Shown here one piece after another: positions 1 to 7,180 of a stretch of 22,146 nt of DNA (within the stretch, counting starts at the first letter, position 1; each line of letters starts with the position of its first letter). The notes under the pieces were generated by a model. It had not been told where the DNA came from. It saw only the letters and a list, made by a program, of their open reading frames with translations, and ran no database searches. The position numbers were made by a program, and so were the translations under genes. This stretch comes from CALMRE01 sp964412895 (lineage in GTDB: Bacteria > UBP6 > UBA1177 > JAKLFG01): contig CAYPQK010000051.1 of NCBI GenBank assembly GCA_964412895.1, positions 1 through 22,146 of the forward strand, read 5' to 3'.

Positions 1-66
1 CGTGAAATCAACCGCACCTCTACCACCATCCGGCTCGCGACTTAGATCAAGATCTTTTGCTTCGCA
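1..66 (-). pseudogene. In-frame continuation of the interrupted nuclease-like gene
   Basis: Read on the minus strand directly after the TAA at 67-69, these 22 codons are open. They encode CEAKDLDLSREPD followed by GGRGAVDFT. The second part looks like the Asp-containing strand of a PD-(D/E)XK-type domain. The rest of the domain, with the expected E-x-K, would lie beyond the left edge. Changing one base (TAA to TAT or TAC) would restore one continuous protein. The family assignment is from memory of similar proteins; the open frame itself is seen directly. Confidence 0.5.
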
Positions 67-1146
67 TTAAGAATCAGCGATGCCATAAAACAAGCGTTGC
101 GGAAATCGTTCGTGTCTAAGTTTTCCATTCTCATAGAGTAACTCATTGAGACCACCATATTCGACAAGCCTCTTGAACTTCTCACATATTTCAACAACTA
201 CAGGCATAACATCTTTTTTTGCTATTGACTTTAGGTTCAAAAGATCTAGCGGATTATCTTCCACATATTTTTTTGATATGTCATACCAAATTAACAATCC
301 TTCAGGGTCTTGCTTAAAATCATACTCCTTGCCTTTTTTCTCTTCATATAATCTAATAAGATTTTTCAGCACATTAGGATAGTTCAAGATGGCATCTTTT
401 ATTTCTTTCTTATTATGCTTTGCTTGCGCTTCTTTCCATGTCTTTCCAATCATTGAATTTACACGATGTCTCAGTTCGTCATTATATGAGCATACTGTGT
501 CTATCTCGTCCCAATCTAAAGCCACGGGAAGATGCCGTAGAACATCTTTGGGAATCATGACTATCGACCTTCCCGTTTTCGGGTTATAAGGTATCAAGAA
601 ATCAGTATCTCCCAGTCTTTTCTTATATGTTTTCATTTTAAGATTTCTTGCAACACGCTCCGAAAAAACAAGCAAATCAATGTATATTATCTTTGCTGTC
701 ATATCGCTTATTCTATCCGCGCCTATTCCCTCTTCTAACAATCCAATTAGTTCAAATATGGTGGGGTCCTTGACGCCAGCATCTACAATCTTCTTTGCAT
801 CAGTGGCGATATTTTGAGCCAATCCCGGTCCGATCCCCTTCCCGGGATTCGACTTGTTACAATATCCCAAGTGGATATCATCTTTTTCTTTAAATATAAG
901 TCTCTTTTTAGCTTCTCTGAAAAATCTGTCATGGCTATCAGTAGAATGTTCGAGTAGCTTTATAACCTCCTTGAAATGCGCTTTGAATCGCGCATATGAG
1001 TCTTTCATTTCCGGAGTTTTTGTATGCCGTAATAAGAATGGATCTATGTGAAATTGCGAATCAAGATCGACAAACCCATCAAACGCGCCTTCTTTCTGAA
1101 GTTGTTCATTGCTCACACCCAATAGGTCACTGATTCTCAAGGCCAT
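67..1146 (-). CDS. Nuclease-like hypothetical protein, interrupted by in-frame TAA
   Basis: This gene encodes 359 residues up to a TAA stop at 67-69. It starts at ATG 1146, preceded by a GGGAGA ribosome binding site. No signal peptide or membrane segment is seen, and the protein is rich in Lys, Glu and Ile. Its DNA is much richer in A+T than the genes beyond 2500, which suggests lateral acquisition. The reading frame continues after the TAA to the window edge without another stop. That downstream part contains GRGAVDF, which resembles the start of a C-terminal PD-(D/E)XK-type nuclease domain (G-x-G-P-V-D-F-K, normally followed by an E-x-K strand) that I recall from uncharacterised proteins of this kind. 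The TAA falls where relatives, from memory, read I-A-D-S-Y-C. I therefore think the gene is either a pseudogene or affected by a base error. The role is unknown; a defence-related nuclease is only a guess. Confidence 0.6.
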   Translation of the reverse strand: MALRISDLLGVSNEQLQKEGAFDGFVDLDSQFHIDPFLLRHTKTPEMKDSYARFKAHFKEVIKLLEHSTDSHDRFFREAKKRLIFKEKDDIHLGYCNKSNPGKGIGPGLAQNIATDAKKIVDAGVKDPTIFELIGLLEEGIGADRISDMTAKIIYIDLLVFSERVARNLKMKTYKKRLGDTDFLIPYNPKTGRSIVMIPKDVLRHLPVALDWDEIDTVCSYNDELRHRVNSMIGKTWKEAQAKHNKKEIKDAILNYPNVLKNLIRLYEEKKGKEYDFKQDPEGLLIWYDISKKYVEDNPLDLLNLKSIAKKDVMPVVVEICEKFKRLVEYGGLNELLYENGKLRHERFPQRLFYGIADS

Positions 1147-1172
1147 AATTCCGTCTCCCTACCTTGTTTTTA

Positions 1173-1180
1173 CCCCCCCC
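1173..1180. repeat. C8/G8 homopolymer tract upstream of the nuclease-like gene
   Basis: Eight consecutive C on the plus strand (G8 on the coding strand) lie 27 nt upstream of the ATG at 1146. The tract is in the spacer between the 29-codon ORF and the nuclease-like gene, not in a reading frame. Such tracts can vary in length by slippage and can change promoter or leader spacing. They are also prone to sequencing error. No clear promoter was found around it. Confidence 0.6.
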
Positions 1181-1216
1181 TATCGCGGCGGCGATCATAG
1201 CGACCGGCCACAAGCA

Positions 1217-1306
1217 TCAGTATCTCCTTGAACAGCCGGCGACATTGCCTTTGCGCCCGACAACCACCGCCAGCACGGCAACAAGGATAAAAAGGTGTCT
1301 GGTCAT
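1217..1306 (-). CDS. Small hydrophobic peptide, 29 residues
   Basis: This short ORF starts at ATG 1306 and ends at TGA 1217-1219. It is preceded by a near-ideal ribosome binding site, AGGAGGTGACC, directly before the ATG. The peptide begins MTRHLFILVAVLAVVV, a basic residue followed by a hydrophobic stretch like a signal peptide or small membrane helix. It ends with a short polar tail containing one Cys. It lies 27 nt after the secreted-protein gene on the same strand and could be the last gene of that cluster. The strong ribosome binding site is the main evidence. It may be a real small membrane peptide or the remnant of a longer secreted protein. No family is recognised. Confidence 0.4.
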   Translation of the reverse strand: MTRHLFILVAVLAVVVGRKGNVAGCSRRY

Positions 1307-1333
1307 GGTCACCTCCTACATCCTAATCGCTTG

Positions 1334-1918
1334 TTATTTAAACTTCAGTTGGTCGAATACCTTTTCCATCTCTCTTGTCAGCACCTCTTTATCATCCGCC
1401 ATGAAAAAAATGTACCCCTCGCCGCAGTCGTTTTTGTGGATCATGACCAAACAACACCAAGTATAGTCTCCCCCGAAGACCTTATTTGACGCGACGGTGA
1501 TGACCGCTCCCCAATCAGCGCGAAATTCTTTCTTCACCACATCGGGAGGAAACAAAACCGTTCTCTCAAGATCGACATTCATCCCTATATTCAAAGCCGC
1601 AACTTGGAAGAAACTTGGATATAATTTATTGGGAGGTATCATCACCATATTCTTGTCGTTCTTTTTCGCTTCATAGTCTTTAAAATAATCATCCAAGGGA
1701 CGAACGGCGAAACGAACCTCAAATTTTTCTTTTTTATGTTTATAGGCGACATCATAATTCATAGCACGATTCTCTTTCGGCGCAACCGGGACCATTTCCG
1801 CCGGGACCTTGAATGTCATCTTCGCCCGAGCAAGGAGAGCGGTGAATTCTTTTGGCAAGGGAGAGGCCTCGGCAAAGGAGAAGAAAAGCAGAGACAAGAA
1901 AACAATCATTGTGCGCAT
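1334..1918 (-). CDS. Secreted protein of unknown function
   Basis: This 194-residue protein has a clear Sec signal peptide: MRTMIVFLSLLFFSFAEAS, with likely cleavage after A-E-A. The mature part is about 175 residues of mixed alpha/beta character with no membrane segment. Features visible in it are ADWGAVITV, a Cys-Cys pair in YTWCCLVM, and GYIFFMADD near the end. I recall similar uncharacterised exported proteins with an A-D-W-G motif, but I know no function. The start at 1918 is fixed by AAAGGAGG seven bases upstream. This ribosome binding site lies inside the overlapping 33-residue peptide gene, so translation of the two is likely coupled. It probably acts in the periplasm or at the cell surface. 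Confidence 0.75.
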   Translation of the reverse strand: MRTMIVFLSLLFFSFAEASPLPKEFTALLARAKMTFKVPAEMVPVAPKENRAMNYDVAYKHKKEKFEVRFAVRPLDDYFKDYEAKKNDKNMVMIPPNKLYPSFFQVAALNIGMNVDLERTVLFPPDVVKKEFRADWGAVITVASNKVFGGDYTWCCLVMIHKNDCGEGYIFFMADDKEVLTREMEKVFDQLKFK

Positions 1919-2007
1919 GACAAATCCTCCTTTAGATAAATGCCCGACCAGATAAGCCCGACGAAGAACAAGAGCACTAACATCTTATGCCAATTGTCGA
2001 ACTTCAT
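1906..2007 (-). CDS. 33-residue single-helix membrane peptide, coupled to both neighbours
   Basis: The ATG at 2007 overlaps the TAA stop of the upstream gene (TAATG). The TGA at 1906-1908 lies inside the start of the secreted-protein gene, a 13-base overlap. The peptide begins MKFDNWHKM and then has a hydrophobic run, LVLLFFVGLIWSGIYL, suited to one transmembrane helix. It ends in a short polar tail whose KED codons also form the AAGGAGG ribosome binding site of the next gene. Junctions like these on both sides are typical of translational coupling, which argues for a real gene. However, no separate ribosome binding site was identified, so it could be only a coupling device. It is too short to match a family by eye. 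Confidence 0.45.
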   Translation of the reverse strand: MKFDNWHKMLVLLFFVGLIWSGIYLKEDLSCAQ

Positions 2008-2501
2008 TACTTCGTCTCGCTTTGATTCCTATCGTAAACATCCTTGACGACCAACACGGCACCATAAATATCTTCGATCCTCTCCGGAAAATCGAATTGA
2101 GTTATGATCAATCTGCTGAGCTTCTCCCCTCGCACATAGACGATGTGAAGTTCGTGGAAGGTGTCATTACCGACGACATTGTCAACCAGTTCGACTCGTT
2201 TGACATCTTGCCATTTGATGAATTTGTTCATTGCCCCTGTTCTTCGGGTTATCCCTAGATCGGTCACCGAAAGGTGCCAAAAGCGGATAAAAATCAGTTT
2301 GACAAGGGATATCCCCGCGCAAAACAGCATACACGGGGCAAGAGCATATCTGGCAAGTCCATAATCATTCTCAAAAAAGGACCATAGCGGCAGGAGATAC
2401 AGGATAACGGCGCAAATCAGGAATACTCCCGTAAGCACAAACGATAGCGCCCTTTTTTCATGAAAAATCCTTATCGCTTTATTCGTTTCGTTTGTTATCA
2501 T
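2007..2501 (-). CDS. Small membrane protein with two helices and a cytosolic PH-like tail
   Basis: This is a 164-residue protein starting at ATG 2501 (MITNETNKA). A longer in-frame start at 2624 would overlap the lipoprotein gene upstream by more than 100 bases, and that extra part is Arg/His-rich shadow sequence, so I reject it. Two hydrophobic segments lie at about residues 18-40 and 52-72. The remaining ~90 residues (VTDLGITRRTG, IKWQDVKRVEL) have the strand pattern of small bacterial PH-like domains attached to membrane hairpins. That resemblance is to general fold pattern only. The gene starts 14 nt after the stop of the lipoprotein gene, consistent with one transcript. Function is unknown. 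Confidence 0.65.
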   Translation of the reverse strand: MITNETNKAIRIFHEKRALSFVLTGVFLICAVILYLLPLWSFFENDYGLARYALAPCMLFCAGISLVKLIFIRFWHLSVTDLGITRRTGAMNKFIKWQDVKRVELVDNVVGNDTFHELHIVYVRGEKLSRLIITQFDFPERIEDIYGAVLVVKDVYDRNQSETK

Positions 2502-2515
2502 TCGGCCGATGGTTC

Positions 2516-3325
2516 CTACCCTTTCTTCCGCCGTATTTTGCGGTACACGATAATGCCGACACCGATGAGGATGAAGACCCACGCGTAGGTGACACCCACG
2601 AGGATGCGAAGGAAGCCGTCCCAACCGACTCGGAACGCATCGCGTACATCCTTCATGAAAGAAAATACCGTCTCGCTCCGTTCATAGTACGAAATCGTGA
2701 GGGTGCTGTAGGAGGTCTGCTCCTGCATGAGCCGCAGACGCCCCTCGAGCGACTCTATCTCGCCGCGCACCTCGCCGAGCAGTTTCTGGACCGCGAGGGT
2801 CTCCTCTATCGTCTTTGCCCGCTCAAGGATAGTCAGATAGTTCTTCTCGACCTCCTTTTTCGCCTTGATACGCGCCTCGGTATCGACGAACTCGGCCGTG
2901 ATGTCCCTCACCCCGATGGTGCGCGAATCGAAAGAACCGGCAAGCGTTTCCAGCTCCCCGACGAACTGATCGAAGGCATTGACGGGAACACGGGCTACCA
3001 CGATAAAATTCTTCACACCGCCGTAGCCGTGTTCTTCCTCACGCGCCACGAAACCGTTATGCTTCTGGATCATCTGGCGTAGTTGCTGGGTCGTCTCGGC
3101 CACCGCGTCGGTCTGGAACCCGACCTGACCCTCCTTGACCAGCCGCCGCTCCACCGTCTGCGCGGATATCTCTCCTCCACCGGCGTCACCCGGCTTGTCG
3201 GCCGCCGCTTTCTCTTCCGCCACGGCACGGGCGAATGCCGGTGCCTTCGATTCCTGTTTTGAGCATGCACCGAACAGCGTCAGGCAGAGCACCAGACCAA
3301 GCAACAATAACGATCTTATTTTCAT
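2516..3325 (-). CDS. DUF4349-type lipoprotein with C-terminal membrane helix
   Basis: This is a 269-residue protein. The N-terminus (MKIRSLLLLGLVLCLTLFGAC) is a lipoprotein signal peptide, with Cys21 as the predicted lipidated residue. A Gly/Ala/Lys-rich linker follows. The main domain, about residues 60-225, shows the DUF4349 pattern: RLVKEGQVGF, VARVPVNAFD, a G-S-F-D-S-R-T-I strand and D-I-T-A-E-F-V-D-T-E-A-R. A coiled-coil segment (about 150-200) comes next, then YSTLTISYYE. The C-terminus has a transmembrane helix (VTYAWVFILIGVGIIVY) with a basic tail. ATG 3325 is chosen because AGGAGG lies 7 nt upstream; a GTG two codons earlier sits too close. The family is common, but its role is unknown to me. 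It starts 18 nt after the stop of the second DsrE-like gene. Confidence 0.88.
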   Translation of the reverse strand: MKIRSLLLLGLVLCLTLFGACSKQESKAPAFARAVAEEKAAADKPGDAGGGEISAQTVERRLVKEGQVGFQTDAVAETTQQLRQMIQKHNGFVAREEEHGYGGVKNFIVVARVPVNAFDQFVGELETLAGSFDSRTIGVRDITAEFVDTEARIKAKKEVEKNYLTILERAKTIEETLAVQKLLGEVRGEIESLEGRLRLMQEQTSYSTLTISYYERSETVFSFMKDVRDAFRVGWDGFLRILVGVTYAWVFILIGVGIIVYRKIRRKKG

Positions 3326-3343
3326 AACCACCCCTCCTGCGAT

Positions 3344-3703
3344 TTACACCGTTATTATCTGGAATCCTTTGTCGACATAGCTGTTCATCGACACATGGCC
3401 GTCGACATCGACATCGCCGACGAGCTTTATCTTGCTCGCGCCGCTGATGGCGAACAGCGCCTCGGTCTTTACCGCGCAGGCCCTGCAGACCACCACCATG
3501 TGCGCCTGCACCAATTCCTCGAACATGGCCGAAAAAAGCCGCGTCGTATCCTTCATCTCGAACAGCAGCGCCGTCCCTTTATCCTCAAGGACGATCACCA
3601 CCTCTTTCCCCGCCTTCACCATCGCCTTGGCATTCTTCATGGCAAGGATGAACGGGCCGAGTTCCCGGTTGAACACGAAAAAGGCAACCTTATTGTGATG
3701 CAT
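3344..3703 (-). CDS. DsrE-family-like protein, copy 2 of a tandem pair
   Basis: This is a 119-residue cytosolic protein with the DsrE/DsrF-like alpha/beta pattern. An N-terminal strand (KVAFFVFNRELGPFILAM) is followed by a second strand (VVIVLEDKGTALL) and then MVVVCRACAVKTEAL. DsrE-family proteins are typically sulfur carriers or small-molecule binders. The pair Cys73 and Cys76 in C-R-A-C occupies the region where the family often has its functional Cys. The end (VDVDGHVSMNSYVDKGFQIITV) matches its neighbour strongly. It follows the first copy by 15 nt, with GGGGGCGG as ribosome binding site, so the two are co-transcribed. No dsr, tus or sulfur-oxidation genes lie nearby, so a role in sulfur transfer is not shown by context. 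Confidence 0.8.
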   Translation of the reverse strand: MHHNKVAFFVFNRELGPFILAMKNAKAMVKAGKEVVIVLEDKGTALLFEMKDTTRLFSAMFEELVQAHMVVVCRACAVKTEALFAISGASKIKLVGDVDVDGHVSMNSYVDKGFQIITV

Positions 3704-3718
3704 GGACCGCCCCCGAGG

Positions 3719-4066
3719 TTATACGGTGATTATTGTGAAGCCCTTTTTGAGATAGGTCCATACCGACACATGTCCATCCAGATCGCCGACGATCGGTATC
3801 TTTTTCTCCTCGGCGATGACGATCGCCTCGGTCTTCACCGCGCAGGCCCGGCAGATCACAACGACATTATCGCGCGCCAGTTCCGTGAATAGAGTCGAGG
3901 CCAAACGGGAAGAGTCGGCCAACTCGTATAAAAGAGCCGTCGCCTTGTCCTCGAGTACGATCTCGACCTTATTTCCTGCAGCAAGGATCTCTTTCGCATA
4001 CCTCATCACATGGATGAACGGCCCCAGATCCCTTCTGAACACGAAAAACACGATCTTGTCTTGCAT
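3719..4066 (-). CDS. DsrE-family-like protein, copy 1 of a tandem pair
   Basis: This is a 115-residue paralogue of the next gene on the minus strand. Shared blocks are KIVFFVFRRDLGPFI, VEIVLEDKATALLYEL, VVVICRACAVKTEA and the C-terminal DGHVSVWTYLKKGFTIITV. Cys72 and Cys75 form the same C-R-A-C pair. The ATG is preceded by GGAGGTC at 7 nt. It is the first gene after a candidate promoter at 4109-4137 and probably heads the cluster that continues through the lipoprotein and the small membrane proteins. The duplication suggests a two-subunit or neofunctionalised pair, similar in idea to heteromeric DsrEF or TusCD complexes; that is inference. Confidence 0.8.
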   Translation of the reverse strand: MQDKIVFFVFRRDLGPFIHVMRYAKEILAAGNKVEIVLEDKATALLYELADSSRLASTLFTELARDNVVVICRACAVKTEAIVIAEEKKIPIVGDLDGHVSVWTYLKKGFTIITV

Positions 4067-4108
4067 GGAATGACCTCCGTTTTAATATATCGGGACTCGT
4101 GCGGCCCC

Positions 4109-4137
4109 ATTTTCCCGAATTCCACCTTGAAAGTCAA
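4109..4137 (-). promoter_or_regulatory. Candidate promoter for the DsrE-like gene cluster
   Basis: On the minus strand TTGACT (4132-4137) is followed after 17 nt by GAAAAT (4109-4114). Five of six and four of six positions match the sigma-70 consensus. It lies 43 bases upstream of the ATG at 4066. A TATATT closer to the gene has no good -35 partner. Confidence 0.45.
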
Positions 4138-4155
4138 AGGAAAAGTTCCCGAATA

Positions 4156-4248
4156 ACCTCATCCCAACCTTCTCCTTGGAAAAGGAGAAGGAGTGAGCGA
4201 TATCGCCCTCGCCTTTTTCAAGGAGAGGGCGGCGTAGCCGGGTGAGGT
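4156..4248. repeat. Imperfect palindromic intergenic repeat (about 93 bp)
   Basis: The element runs from ACCTCATCCC to GGGTGAGGT and is an imperfect palindrome around the perfect 10-bp core GCGATATCGC (4197-4206). Each half contains a CTCCTTG...AAGG block. In the left half CCTTCTCCTT and AAGGAGAAGG (4168-4191) form a perfect 10-bp stem with a GGAA loop. It resembles the CCTCACCC...CTCTCCTTG repeats I recall from many genomes. It ends two bases before the mcmA2 stop codon. It could fold in the 3' end of the mcm transcript and limit read-through into the next cluster, but there is no T-run typical of an intrinsic terminator. Confidence 0.7.
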
Positions 4249-4249
4249 A

Positions 4250-4651
<402 letters not shown>

Positions 4652-4662
4652 TGCCGCCTCCC

Positions 4663-6315
<1,653 letters not shown>

Positions 6316-6353
6316 AAGTATCTCCTATGCTAGTGAACGGTCATGCCGGGGCG

Positions 6354-6382
6354 AGTGTAGATTGGTCAGAGGAAAAAAGCAA
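6354..6382 (-). promoter_or_regulatory. mcmA1: Candidate promoter of the mcmA1-mcmA2 operon
   Basis: On the minus strand TTGCTT (6377-6382) and TACACT (6354-6359) are separated by 17 nt, and the -10 ends 38 nt before the ATG. The promoter is enclosed by an 8-bp inverted repeat, GCCGGGGC (6345-6352) and GCCCCGGC (6397-6404). The repeat could be an operator or a long-loop hairpin at the end of the giant gene; both readings are tentative. Confidence 0.45.
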
Positions 6383-6403
6383 TGAAAAGGAAAGCGGCCC
6401 CGG

Positions 6404-7180
6404 CTAATACTCGCAGATGCCGCCGTAAGTGGTGTAGGCAGTGCAGGAATAATCCCACCAGTTCCTGTAAATGGCCTCTGGGCGGTAAATAACACAATCC
6501 GAGGCGGTGCTGTTTGGCTCGCCGCTCCCCCAGTGCGTATATCCGTATGCCGTGCCTGTGGTCCCGCTGTTCCCGTCCCAACAGACCTCGCCGTCCTGCC
6601 ATGTGTGGATATTATCTGTCGCGGACATATTGGCTAACCCGATATACTGATTGACCGTAGCGTAGATGACGAAGGGCCAGATAGCGTCCTCTTCCAGCTC
6701 ACTGTTGACGCTGACCAGATGACCGTCGTTGTTGGCGCAGGCGGTTTCGTTGTCGGCGGCAGTCCCGGTGACACCGCTGTACGAATAATCGCGCTTCTCG
6801 CAGATATAATAGGTGGCATTGGCGCATCCCCAATCCCACCATATCCAATTACCCAGATAATAGTATAGAAGCCCGCAGTTCAAAACGGAGGTGTCGCTGG
6901 GTTTTACCATCGCCTTGCTCGCATCGAGCGCCCAATCGGTCCATGTAGAACCGTATCCGGTATAGGTACCGCTCCACGCCGGCAACCCGTTGACCCAGTT
7001 CCAAGTCCCTTCGGTCGTCGGTTCGTTCAAGCCTATCCAGTAATAATAGGATGTAGAGGGAATAAGGCTCTCGATGAGATCGGCTTCTTTCTGCGAGGTG
7101 ATCACCGCAAGATCCATGTCCAGTGCCGCGCAGGCGGTGCGGGCATTCGCCCATGTCGCCGTCGAGGTGGAAACAAAGTA
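6404..7180 (-). other. Two tandem C-type lectin-like domains at the C-terminus of the giant protein
   Basis: The first domain (residues 3776-3903) has ARTACAALDM, YYWIGLN, EGTWNWVNG, LNCG, WWDWGC and YICEK, which supply the four canonical cysteines but no EPN motif. The second (3904-4033) has ETACANNDGHLV, QYIGL, an extra Cys in EVCWD, G-E-P-N at 3995-3998, SDC, NWWDYSC and a final ICEY. EPN together with a nearby W-N-D-like strand is the Ca2+-dependent mannose-type sugar-binding signature in this fold. Sugar binding by the second domain is therefore plausible but inferred. Confidence 0.82.

Noticed and set aside
1164..1180. Intrinsic terminator near ATCGCCGCCGCGAT at 1183-1196
   Set aside because: The stem is only five base pairs and is followed by a G-run rather than a T-run on the minus strand.
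1147..1306. TGA read-through of the 29-codon ORF as Trp, giving a longer protein
   Set aside because: Other genes in the window end with TGA in sensible places (HicB-leading CDGSH gene, leader peptide), so the standard code is used; the extended sequence shows no domain.
2502..2624. Upstream extension of the two-helix membrane protein to 2624
   Set aside because: The extension lies inside the 3' end of the DUF4349 gene and encodes an Arg/His-rich, non-membrane stretch; ATG 2501 follows that gene's stop.
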